From Comamonas thiooxydans (GTDB lineage Bacteria; Pseudomonadota; Gammaproteobacteria; Burkholderiales; Burkholderiaceae_C), in NCBI RefSeq assembly GCF_000964545.1, contig NZ_BBVD01000002.1, positions 62,001-126,000 of the forward strand: a DNA stretch of 64,000 bases, given 5' to 3'. Below the pieces are notes generated by a model. The model had not been told where the DNA came from. It made no database searches and saw nothing but the letters and a program-made list of their open reading frames with translations. Each line of letters starts with the position of its first letter. Position 1 is the stretch's first letter. Shown in pieces: positions 16,532 through 24,576 of this stretch. Position numbers and translations under genes: made by a program.

Positions 16532-17395
16532 GTGCCCAAAACCTATCTGAACGCCGATCTGCACTGCCACTCCGTCGTCTCCGACGGCACTCTGACGCCC
16601 GAGCAACTGGCTCTGCGTGCTGCCGAGCGAGGGGTTGAGCTCTGGGCGCTGACCGATCACGACGAGGTCGGCGGCCAGCACCGGGCAGCAGCCGCAGCCA
16701 GGTCAGCAGGGCTGGACTATCTGACAGGCACTGAAATTTCCGTCAGCTTCTCGGGCAGCGGCGTACATATCGTGGGCCTGGGCTTTGACGCCGATAACGC
16801 AGCTCTGACCCAAGGCCTGTACGACACTCGCAACGGCCGCGGCCCACGCGCCCGCGAAATGGCCAGGCAACTGGAACTGGCCGGCATTCCCGGCGCCTAT
16901 GAAGGAGCACTGCGCCATGCAGGCAACCCCGAGCTGATCTCGCGCACCCACTTTGCGCGCTTTCTCGTGGAGAGCGGAGTCTGCAGCGACACCTATGAGG
17001 TCTTCAAACGCTATCTGACAGAAGGCAAGCCCGGTTATGTCGCCCATGTCTGGGCGAATCTGGAGGACGCCGTGCGCTGGATCGTGGATGCCGGCGGCGT
17101 GGCCGTGATTGCCCACCCGGCACGTTACGACTTGAGCCATAACGAGGAATATGCGCTGTTTTCCAAGTTCAAGGAACTCGGCGGCCAGGGCGTGGAGGTC
17201 GTGACCGGCAGCCACCGTCCGCACGAATATGCGATCTATGCCGATCTGGCCCTGGAATTCGGCCTGGCCGCATCGCGCGGCAGCGACTTTCACAGCCCCG
17301 ATGAATCGCAGATAGACCTGGGGCAGCTGCCCTATCTGCCCAGTCAGCTCACTCCCGTCTGGGAGCTGCTGCAGGACCGCATACAGCGTGCATAA
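16532..17395 (+). CDS. PHP-domain phosphoesterase (RNase AM / 3',5'-nucleoside bisphosphate phosphatase, YciV-like)
   Basis: A 287-residue PHP-family enzyme. Metal ligands are visible in NADLHCHSVVSDG (HxH), LTDHDEVGG, VAVIAHPARY and SRGSDFH. This family in E. coli (RNase AM, formerly TrpH/YciV) hydrolyses 3',5'-nucleoside bisphosphates and trims 5' ends of rRNA. A GTG at 16532 is the likely start because it leads directly into the metal-binding N-terminus; a TTG at 16505 is the only upstream alternative. The next gene encodes a YciO/Sua5 protein 18 bases downstream, the same pairing seen in E. coli (yciV-yciO) and many proteobacteria. Confidence 0.88.
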   Translation: MPKTYLNADLHCHSVVSDGTLTPEQLALRAAERGVELWALTDHDEVGGQHRAAAAARSAGLDYLTGTEISVSFSGSGVHIVGLGFDADNAALTQGLYDTRNGRGPRAREMARQLELAGIPGAYEGALRHAGNPELISRTHFARFLVESGVCSDTYEVFKRYLTEGKPGYVAHVWANLEDAVRWIVDAGGVAVIAHPARYDLSHNEEYALFSKFKELGGQGVEVVTGSHRPHEYAIYADLALEFGLAASRGSDFHSPDESQIDLGQLPYLPSQLTPVWELLQDRIQRA

Positions 17396-17413
17396 ATCAC
17401 AGAGAGAGATTGC

Positions 17414-18058
17414 ATGACCACCGTTTTTGAAGTCTATCCAGAGAACCCGCAACCCCGCATCATCAAGCAGGCGGCGGACATGCTGCGCAAGGGTGCCATT
17501 CTTGCCGTACCCACCGATTCCAGCTATGCCCTGGTCTGCCACCTGGACGACAAGAACGCCGTGGACCGCATGCGCCGCATCCGGCAGATCAACGACAAGC
17601 ACCACCTCACGCTGCTGTGCCGCGACCTGTCCGAGCTGGCCAACTATGCCCGCGTGGACAACCGCCAGTACCGCTTGCTCAAGCTGGCCACGCCAGGCCC
17701 CTACACCTTTATTCTTGAAGCCAGCAAGGAAGTGCCCAAGCGCCTGAGCCACCCTTCGCGCAAGACCATCGGCCTGCGCGTGCCGGATCGCAAAGGTCTG
17801 CAACTGCTGCTGGAAGAACTGGGCGAGCCCTTGCTGGCCACCACCTTGATTGCGCCCGGCGAGACCGAGCCGCTCAATGATGCCGAGTCGATTCTGGAGC
17901 GCTTCCCCCATGAGCTGGACGCCGTGGTCGACTCCGGTGCCTGCCCGCAGCAACCCACCACGGTGCTGGACCTCACGCCCATGGCCTTGAACAATCCCCC
18001 CGTCGTGGTGCGCCAGGGCATGGGCGGCCTGAAAGACATAGGCCTTCAGCCCGAATAG
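17414..18058 (+). CDS. YciO-type Sua5/YrdC family protein (L-threonylcarbamoyladenylate synthase-like)
   Basis: A 214-residue YrdC-fold protein. It has the motif order of the family: GAILAVPTDSSYAL near residues 31-44, RRIRQINDKHHLTLLC, and TPGPYTFILEA near 95. The family makes or handles threonylcarbamoyl-AMP for the tRNA t6A modification; the YciO branch has weak or uncertain activity. The canonical KxxR/SxN residues are partly replaced, so it is more likely the YciO paralogue than the essential TsaC/TsaC2. It lies directly downstream of the PHP phosphatase, with which it is probably co-transcribed. Confidence 0.87.
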   Translation: MTTVFEVYPENPQPRIIKQAADMLRKGAILAVPTDSSYALVCHLDDKNAVDRMRRIRQINDKHHLTLLCRDLSELANYARVDNRQYRLLKLATPGPYTFILEASKEVPKRLSHPSRKTIGLRVPDRKGLQLLLEELGEPLLATTLIAPGETEPLNDAESILERFPHELDAVVDSGACPQQPTTVLDLTPMALNNPPVVVRQGMGGLKDIGLQPE

Positions 18059-18068
18059 GCACGGCCTC

Positions 18069-18392
18069 ATGCAGGAAAAGCAGCTGCCGCAAGACTTTGT
18101 TCAGCGCCACTGGCCCTGGCTCATCGTCTCTTTGTGCGCTTACTCCTTGGTCGTGGCGCTGGTGTTTCGGCAGACATCCCAGCTATGGACGGTCTATGCC
18201 CTCGCGACTCTCTGGACGGCATGGACGATTCGGGCTTATGCCGGAGGCAAGTCATTCCATGTCTCGCCAGGGCTGTCGGCACAGGCCGATGACTCCATAC
18301 TGCGCCGCAGAGTCCTGCTGGGAACGGCTATCTGCCTCCATTTCGGCTTTACCGTCGTGGCCATTTACGGCTATCTGCACGAAATTCGCTGA
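18069..18392 (+). CDS. Small hypothetical membrane protein
   Basis: A 107-residue protein of unknown function that I do not recognise. Three hydrophobic segments are visible at about 16-31 (WLIVSLCAYSLVVALV), 38-54 and 80-101, with a charged patch between the second and third. It begins 10 bases after the yciO-like stop and is probably the last gene of that operon. It converges on receptor 3 with a one-base gap between the two stop codons. Confidence 0.7.
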   Translation: MQEKQLPQDFVQRHWPWLIVSLCAYSLVVALVFRQTSQLWTVYALATLWTAWTIRAYAGGKSFHVSPGLSAQADDSILRRRVLLGTAICLHFGFTVVAIYGYLHEIR

Positions 18393-18393
18393 A

Positions 18394-19650
18394 TCAAAGC
18401 TCTTCATAGGCCAGCTCGCGGGCACGAGCTGGACGCGCCTGCGCGGCCCCGGCTCGGCGCGGAGCCGGCATGGCAGAAGGAGTCAGACCAGGTGACTCAT
18501 CGTCATCGAGTTTGAAGGCCCCCACCGCCTGCTGCAGATCCTGCGTACGCGCATTGAGCGCAGCAGCGGCTTGCGTGGCCTGCATGACCAGGGCGGCATT
18601 TTCCTGATTGGTGCTGTCCATGTGAGCCACGGCCGTATTCACATGGGCGATGCCCTCGCTTTGCTGCTGCAGCGCACCGGAGATTTCGCTCAGCAGACCT
18701 GTGACCTGACCCACGGACTGCATGATTTCCTTCATGGTGCTGCCGGCCTGGCCCACCAGGCCAGAGCCGCTTTCCACCTGAGTCACGCTGGCCGTGATCA
18801 GCTCCTTGATCTGTTTGGCCGCTTCGGCACTGCGCTGCGCCAGCGAGCGCACCTCGCTGGCCACCACGGCAAAGCCACGCCCCTGCTCTCCGGCACGGGC
18901 CGCTTCCACGGCCGCATTGAGGGCCAGGATATTGGTCTGGAAGGCGATGCCTTCAATGACCTGAATGATGTCCACAATCTTGCGCGAGCTGCCGCTGATG
19001 GCATCCATGGTGTGAACGACCTGGTCCACCACATCACCGCCACGTCCGGCCGTGGCCGATGCAGTGACTGCCAGAGAGCTGGCCGAATGAGCGCGCTCTG
19101 CGTTCTGGCGCACGGTGACGGTGAGCTGCTCCATGCTGGCTGCGGTTTCGGTCAGCGCGCTGACCTGCTGCTCGGTGCGGCTGGAGAGGTTGATGTTGCC
19201 CGCATCGATTTCATAGGCCGAAACGGCCAGCGAATCGGTGGACTGCTTGATGCGACCCACCAACTCGGTCAGCGTGTCTTCCATGGTGCTCAGCGCAGTC
19301 AGAAGACGACCGAACTCGCCTTCGGCATTCGAAGAGAACTCCTTGCTCAAATCACCTGCTGCCACGGTCTCGGCAATCAGGATGGCTTCCTGCAATGGCG
19401 CCACGATGCGGCGGCGCAGGCTGATCCAGGACCAAGTACAGGAAATGCAGACCCAGGCGCCCAGTGCCAGCAGCCACCAGCGCGAACGCTCGACTTCCGC
19501 CATCAAGTTCTGCGACTGCTGCGCCGTGAGCGATCCCGCCTTCAACACCTCCAGCACATCAGACATCGCTGACCAGGCAATTCCCATCAAAGCCAGGACA
19601 AAAACACTGATGCTGACAAATGCAATCACCAGTCGCTTGCTTACCGTCAT
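18394..19650 (-). CDS. Methyl-accepting chemotaxis protein with minimal periplasmic loop (receptor 3)
   Basis: A 418-residue chemoreceptor. Membrane helices at about 7-29 and 57-77 enclose a periplasmic loop of only about 27 residues, too short for a ligand-binding domain, so sensing is likely intramembrane, cytoplasmic or via a partner. A HAMP-like linker (about 78-135) and the signalling domain with tip IAFQTNILALNAAVEAARAG follow. The C-terminus is basic and Pro/Ala-rich, ending LAYEEL, with no CheR-docking pentapeptide. It is more divergent from receptors 1 and 2 than they are from each other. No sigma-28-like promoter was seen in the 226 bases upstream. Confidence 0.92.
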   Translation of the reverse strand: MTVSKRLVIAFVSISVFVLALMGIAWSAMSDVLEVLKAGSLTAQQSQNLMAEVERSRWWLLALGAWVCISCTWSWISLRRRIVAPLQEAILIAETVAAGDLSKEFSSNAEGEFGRLLTALSTMEDTLTELVGRIKQSTDSLAVSAYEIDAGNINLSSRTEQQVSALTETAASMEQLTVTVRQNAERAHSASSLAVTASATAGRGGDVVDQVVHTMDAISGSSRKIVDIIQVIEGIAFQTNILALNAAVEAARAGEQGRGFAVVASEVRSLAQRSAEAAKQIKELITASVTQVESGSGLVGQAGSTMKEIMQSVGQVTGLLSEISGALQQQSEGIAHVNTAVAHMDSTNQENAALVMQATQAAAALNARTQDLQQAVGAFKLDDDESPGLTPSAMPAPRRAGAAQARPARARELAYEEL

Positions 19651-19876
19651 ATTGATCCCCTTGCCCTGTCCTGCCGAACGCCGTGTTATGTATTGATTTC
19701 GTCAACCCGCACAAAACCTGTTCCGCTGTGCAGGCAGCAACCACGGATTTGCGCGAGTTGCATTTTGCAACATCTGGTTTACCACACAACTATGTGCAAC
19801 CCGTATTTCTGCAACAGCAAACGGCTTGTCCCGGTACAAGACAGCAGCTTGGCGCGGCGTCTGAGACAATCAGTGC

Positions 19877-20545
19877 GTGGAACTCACCGAACTCATACAA
19901 ACCGTACTGATTTACGCACTGCCCGTGCTGTTCGCCATCACCATTCATGAGGCGGCGCACGGCTATGCTGCGCGTCACTTTGGCGACAACACCGCAGCCA
20001 TGATGGGTCGCATCACGCTCAACCCCATCAAGCATATCGACCCCATCGGCACCATCTTGATGCCGCTGCTGCTGTATTTCGCTACCTCGGGCGCATTTCT
20101 TTTCGGCTATGCCAAGCCCGTGCCCGTGCGCTTTGACCATCTGCGCCACCCCAAGCGCGACATGATCTGGGTAGCGCTGGCCGGCCCTGCCTCCAATTTC
20201 GTGCAGGCCGTGTTCTGGGGCCTGCTGCTGATCGTCTTGGTAGGCACAGGTCTGCACGAGCGCTTTTTCCTAGAGATGTGCCGCGCCGGCATTCTGGTCA
20301 ACCTGGTGATGTGGGCTTTCAATCTCTTTCCGCTGCCGCCTCTGGACGGCGGCCGCATTCTGGTCGGTCTGCTGCCCTGGAAACAGGCGCAACTGGTGGC
20401 GCGTGTCGAGCCCTATGGCTTTTTCATCGTCATGGCACTGGTGATTGCCGGCGTGGTCGGCAGCTACTGGCTGCGCCCGTTGATGAGCCTGGGCTACTCG
20501 GCCATCGATCTGATCCTCTACCCCTTCATGGCCTTGCTGCGCTGA
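19877..20545 (+). CDS. Site-2 protease family protein (peptidase M50)
   Basis: A 222-residue polytopic membrane protease. The zinc site H24-E25-A-A-H28 sits in the first membrane helix, and the second motif NLFPLPPLDGGR (Asp ligand) lies near residues 147-158. About six hydrophobic segments are seen. This compact M50 type is widespread but its substrate is unknown. The start is GTG at 19877, required because the HEAAH helix must be complete. trpS follows 42 bases later, a neighbourhood conserved in Burkholderiales. Confidence 0.9.
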   Translation: MELTELIQTVLIYALPVLFAITIHEAAHGYAARHFGDNTAAMMGRITLNPIKHIDPIGTILMPLLLYFATSGAFLFGYAKPVPVRFDHLRHPKRDMIWVALAGPASNFVQAVFWGLLLIVLVGTGLHERFFLEMCRAGILVNLVMWAFNLFPLPPLDGGRILVGLLPWKQAQLVARVEPYGFFIVMALVIAGVVGSYWLRPLMSLGYSAIDLILYPFMALLR

Positions 20546-20587
20546 ACCCAGCACCTGGTCTGCTACTGATATCTGTTGTTGATCCCT

Positions 20588-21889
20588 ATGAGCACCACCC
20601 GTTTTCTGACCGGCATCACCCCCAGCGGTACCCCACACCTTGGCAACTACGCAGGCATGATGCGCCCCGCCATCGAAGCCAGTCGCGACAAGAATGTGGA
20701 GAACTTCTACTTTCTGGCCGACTACCACGCGCTCATCAAGTGCCAGGACCCCGAGCGCGTGCAACGCTCGACCATCGAAATCGCCGCCAGTTGGCTGGCC
20801 GCTGGTCTCGACCCCGAGCATGTGACCTTCTACCGCCAGTCGGACATCCCCGAGATTCCGGAGCTGACCTGGTTCCTGACCTGCGTGACCGGCAAGGGCC
20901 TGCTCAACCGCGCCCACGCCTACAAGGCAGCGGTGGACAAGAACAATGCATCCGGCAGCGAACCAGACGACGGCGTGACCGCCGGTCTCTTCATGTATCC
21001 CGTGCTCATGGGCGCCGACATTCTGATCTTCAACGCCAACAAGGTTCCTGTGGGCCGCGATCAGGTGCAACACCTGGAGATGGCGCGCGACATGGCGTCG
21101 AGCTTCAACCACATCTACGGCGGCGAGTACTTCACGCTGCCTGAGGCCGTGGTGGAGGAGTCCGTCGCCACCCTGCCCGGCCTTGACGGCCGCAAGATGA
21201 GCAAGAGCTACAACAACACGATTCCGCTGTTTGCGCCACGTGAACAACTCAGGAAGCTCATCAACAGCATCACCACCGACTCGCGCGCCCCCGGCGAGGC
21301 CAAGGAAGTCGAAGGCTCCGCCCTGTTCCAGATCTATCAAGGCTTTGCCAGCGAAGAGGAAAGTGCCGCCCTGCGCCAGCAATATGCCGAAGGCATTGCC
21401 TGGGGCGATGCCAAGCAGATCCTGTTCGAGCGCATCGACCGTGAAATCGCCCCCATGCGCGAGCGTTATGAATACCTGATTGCCCACCCAGCAGAGCTGG
21501 AAGAGATTCTTCAGGCCGGTGCCATCAAGGCACGCAAGCTGGCGACTCCTTTGCTGCAGCAACTGCGCGGCGCCGTCGGCATCCGCAACCTGGCGCAAGC
21601 CAGCAAGGCCAAGACCAAGGCTGCCAAGACTGCACTGCCCCAGTTCAAGCAGTATCGCGAATCCGATGGCCAGTTCTACTTCAAGCTGGTGGCCGCTGAC
21701 GGTCAGCTGCTGCTGCAAAGCCTGGGCTTTACCGCCCCCAAGGAAGCGGGCCAGAACATCGCCCGGTTGCAGCGCGAAGGCGCGACGGCTCTGGCCGCCA
21801 TCAAGCCGTGCCTGCAGACACTGGATGGTGTCAGCGATGACCTGGTGATCCAGGCTCTGGAACAACTGCGTGAGGCGGCCGAGCAATAG
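20588..21889 (+). CDS. trpS: Tryptophan--tRNA ligase with C-terminal DUF1508-like extension
   Basis: A 433-residue class I aminoacyl-tRNA synthetase. The HIGH-like motif is in TPSGTPHLGNYAG at the N-terminus and the KMSKS motif is in GRKMSKSYNN near residue 205. The catalytic core ends near residue 340, the usual full length. About 80 further residues follow: FKQYRESDGQFYFKL...AADGQLLLQSLGF (about 353-385) resembles the YegP/DUF1508 repeat, then an amphipathic helix. The role of the extension is unknown. ATG at 20588 is chosen because it gives the standard start STTRFLTGITPSG; an ATG at 20576 would add four residues. Confidence 0.95.
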   Translation: MSTTRFLTGITPSGTPHLGNYAGMMRPAIEASRDKNVENFYFLADYHALIKCQDPERVQRSTIEIAASWLAAGLDPEHVTFYRQSDIPEIPELTWFLTCVTGKGLLNRAHAYKAAVDKNNASGSEPDDGVTAGLFMYPVLMGADILIFNANKVPVGRDQVQHLEMARDMASSFNHIYGGEYFTLPEAVVEESVATLPGLDGRKMSKSYNNTIPLFAPREQLRKLINSITTDSRAPGEAKEVEGSALFQIYQGFASEEESAALRQQYAEGIAWGDAKQILFERIDREIAPMRERYEYLIAHPAELEEILQAGAIKARKLATPLLQQLRGAVGIRNLAQASKAKTKAAKTALPQFKQYRESDGQFYFKLVAADGQLLLQSLGFTAPKEAGQNIARLQREGATALAAIKPCLQTLDGVSDDLVIQALEQLREAAEQ

Positions 21890-21968
21890 CTCCTCGCTGC
21901 CCGATGGACGCTGCCTCCGAATTCAAAGGACAGCGTGGATGTAATCCTTCGCACTAAAGGAACTACCG

Positions 21969-22679
21969 ATGCGTATTGCTGCTCTGGATGACGATCCGCT
22001 ACAACTGGAACTGTTGCAACAAGTCGCGACGGAAGCCGGACATAGCTGTCACTCTTACCTCAAGGGGGCCGCCCTGCAGCAAGCCCTGCGCCGCGAAAGC
22101 TTCGATTTGCTGCTGATTGACTGGGAGCTGCCCGATAGCAGCGGTCCGGATATCGTGCGCTGGGTGCGCGAGCAGATCAGCAAGGAAGTGCCGGTCATCT
22201 TCGTGACCCACCGCAGCGAAGAGGCCGACATTGTCGAAGGCCTGGCCAGCGGCGCCGATGACTTCATGATCAAGCCCATACGTGCGGGCGAGCTGCGTGC
22301 TCGCATCTCCGCCCTGCTGCGCCGCGCCTATCCGCTGACCGCACAAAGCGTGCTGGACTTCGGCCCCTACCGCTTTCTCACCACCACCAATGGGATAGAG
22401 ATGGACGGCCAGCCCGTGGAGGTTACGCACCGTGAATACACTCTGGCACTGACGCTGTTCCAGAACCAGGGCCGTTTGCTCTCGCGCGATCATCTGCGCG
22501 AAGTCGTCTGGGGCCACAACGCCGAGGTGCAGTCGCGCTCGCTGGACACCCATGTCTCGCGCCTGCGCAATCTGCTGAACCTGCGCGCCGGTCAGCCCTA
22601 TGCCATTTCAGCCGTTTATGGCTATGGTTACCGCCTGGATGTCCCCGAAGCTGCGCAGCCCGCAGCCCCAGCTGCCTGA
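21969..22679 (+). CDS. OmpR-type two-component response regulator
   Basis: A 236-residue regulator. The receiver domain (1-118) has the acidic pocket D7-D8-D9, the phosphoacceptor D51 in LLLIDWELPDSSG and the conserved Lys in FMIKPIRAGEL. A winged-helix DNA-binding domain occupies about 130-228, with the recognition region near SRDHLREVVWG and the wing GYGYRLD. It is followed by a LysM-FecR protein and a CHASE2 histidine kinase in the same orientation, the probable partner kinase. A good ribosome site (AAAGGAA) precedes the ATG. Confidence 0.93.
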   Translation: MRIAALDDDPLQLELLQQVATEAGHSCHSYLKGAALQQALRRESFDLLLIDWELPDSSGPDIVRWVREQISKEVPVIFVTHRSEEADIVEGLASGADDFMIKPIRAGELRARISALLRRAYPLTAQSVLDFGPYRFLTTTNGIEMDGQPVEVTHREYTLALTLFQNQGRLLSRDHLREVVWGHNAEVQSRSLDTHVSRLRNLLNLRAGQPYAISAVYGYGYRLDVPEAAQPAAPAA

Positions 22680-22711
22680 GTTCGGCAGCCCCCCATAACC
22701 TAGCTTTAAAA

Positions 22712-24460
22712 ATGCCTGATTTACGTCAAAACCTCTTTTCCGTCCACTCCCCGATGCCCATTCTGAGTGCAGGCATGTTGTGGGTGGCGTTTGGAGGGAT
22801 GACGGCAACAGGTCTGGCCCATGCCCAGATCACTCCCCGCGGCAACGATGTCATTGCCCACCGCGTGGTGACTGGAGATACGCTGGAGATGCTGGCAGCA
22901 CGCTATCTGGGCGACCACAAGCGCTGGACAGCGCTGCAAAGTCACAACAAGGTGGAAAACCCCCTGCGCCTGCGCCCCGGTTCGGTGCTGGAAATTCCCA
23001 CACGCCTGTTGCGCGCAGCGATGGCTTCGGTGGTGTTTGTGCAAGGCGATGTGCAAAGCACACGCTCTGCGAGCCATCTCGCAGACTCCGTCAACGCGCC
23101 GCCTCAGCCCGTGCAAAAAGGCCAGCTGCTGCAGGAAGGCGATTCGCTCCAGGTTCCGGCCAACGCCTTTGTCTCCGTGCGCCTGGCAGATGGCTCACTG
23201 GTGCGCGTGCAGTCCGAATCCGATGTCGAGCTGCGCCAGATGCGCCGCAAAGGCCGAGCCGGCAGTCTGCAGTCCATCATCGATCTGCGCGAGGGCGCAA
23301 TTGAAGCAAAAGTGTCCAGGCAAGCCAATGGCGAGCGCCGCTTCGAGGTGCGCACCCCGGCGGCCTCGACCAGCGTGCGCGGCACCCAGTTTCTGGTGAT
23401 GAGTGATGACGAGGGCCGCACGGCTGCTGCCGTCGACGAAGGCTCGGTCGCCGTGCAGACGGGCCAGCCCTCAGCCTTGCTCAGGCCAGGTCAAGGTCTG
23501 TCCGTCTCCGCAAACGGCCAGATCGGCAAGCCCACAACCATGCTGGGTGCTCCCGATATTGCGGCCTGGCCCGCTCTTGTCGAAGACGCCAACTGGGTCA
23601 GCCTGCCCCTGCCAGCCATGGCTGGTGCCGTGCGCTACCAAGTGCTGCTCGCTCAGGACAAGGAGCTGACCCAGATCGTGCGCGGCGGCATGTTCACAAG
23701 GTCACCAGCACGCCTGACGGGTGTCGAAGACGGCAGCTACATTGCGGCCATTCGCGCCATTGACGCCAACGGCATTCCTGGCAAACGCAGCCTGCAAGTG
23801 TTGCGTGTCAAAGCTCATCCGGTGCCGCCGCTCTATGAGTCTCCAGCACCTGAAGCCACCATCGGACAGGGCCAGCACGGCCTGCAATGCACCCAGGTAG
23901 CGGAAGCCTCGGCCTACCGTATCCAGGTAGCCACCGCCGACGGTAGCTTTGCCCAGCCGCTGATCGACGCCAACGACCTCAAGGACTGCGCCCTGCCTGC
24001 CAGTACGCTGGCCAAGCTGCCTGTCGGCGAATATAAGTGGCGCGTAGGCAGCATCCGTAAGCTCGGCAACGGCCAGCCGGATGCGGGTCCTTTCGCCGCC
24101 CCGCAAAAGATGAAACTGGCCCTGGCACCCAAATCGCCCGAGCTGCAGATCGGCGGCGCGCCCGGCGAAGGCAGCAGCCATATTCACTGGGCAGGTGAAG
24201 AGGGTCAACGCTACCGTATCGTGGTGGCCAGCGACGCCGGCTTCACTGCGCCCCTGATCGACACCTGGATAACCCAGCCTCAGTGGAGCACGCAGGATCT
24301 GCCTCCTGGCACCTACTATCTGCAGATGCAGGTCGAGGATGCCAACGGCCTGCGCAGCAATCTCTCTGTCGCGCGCCAATTCCAGACCGGCAACTGGGTG
24401 ACCTCGTCCGAGGGGCAGGCGCTGACTTCCGGCGACGGTTCACGCCTGATGCGCCAGTAA
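22712..24460 (+). CDS. Secreted LysM and FecR domain protein
   Basis: A 582-residue exported protein. A signal peptide covers about 1-39 (hydrophobic core MLWVAFGGMTATGLAHA; cleavage near AHAQ). A LysM domain at about 50-97 (VTGDTLEMLAARYLGD, LRLRPGSVLEIP) suggests binding to peptidoglycan. A FecR domain follows at about 130-250, with QVPANAFVSVRLADGS and the signature TSVRGTQFLV. Residues about 290-560 contain repeated beta-sandwich-like segments (VRYQVLLAQDKELTQ, YRIQVATADGSFAQP, YRIVVASDAGFTAP), three copies of one unit. It sits between a response regulator and a CHASE2 kinase, so it may present a cell-wall signal to the kinase. An upstream-most ATG is used; a later ATG at 22754 would leave a shorter signal peptide. 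Confidence 0.88.
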   Translation: MPDLRQNLFSVHSPMPILSAGMLWVAFGGMTATGLAHAQITPRGNDVIAHRVVTGDTLEMLAARYLGDHKRWTALQSHNKVENPLRLRPGSVLEIPTRLLRAAMASVVFVQGDVQSTRSASHLADSVNAPPQPVQKGQLLQEGDSLQVPANAFVSVRLADGSLVRVQSESDVELRQMRRKGRAGSLQSIIDLREGAIEAKVSRQANGERRFEVRTPAASTSVRGTQFLVMSDDEGRTAAAVDEGSVAVQTGQPSALLRPGQGLSVSANGQIGKPTTMLGAPDIAAWPALVEDANWVSLPLPAMAGAVRYQVLLAQDKELTQIVRGGMFTRSPARLTGVEDGSYIAAIRAIDANGIPGKRSLQVLRVKAHPVPPLYESPAPEATIGQGQHGLQCTQVAEASAYRIQVATADGSFAQPLIDANDLKDCALPASTLAKLPVGEYKWRVGSIRKLGNGQPDAGPFAAPQKMKLALAPKSPELQIGGAPGEGSSHIHWAGEEGQRYRIVVASDAGFTAPLIDTWITQPQWSTQDLPPGTYYLQMQVEDANGLRSNLSVARQFQTGNWVTSSEGQALTSGDGSRLMRQ

Positions 24461-24465
24461 AAACC

Positions 24466-24545
24466 ATAGCTGCCAGCGCTTGAATTCCATGAAGCTTCAT
24501 AGGATTCATATCTTGATCGCTTATATGACAAGCGCTGGAAGCTAT
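24466..24545. repeat. Intergenic palindromic repeat element
   Basis: ATAGCTGCCAGCGCTTG at the left end pairs with CAAGCGCTGGAAGCTAT at the right end (15 of 17 positions), enclosing a 46-base loop. From memory, elements with AGCGCTTG/CAAGCGCT and ATAGC ends recur between genes in comamonad genomes. It separates the FecR gene from the CHASE2 kinase gene and could form a cruciform or an RNA hairpin that ends or attenuates transcription. Confidence 0.75.
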
Positions 24546-24576
24546 TGTTTTATGAGCTTCTCACCGAATCACCCAC

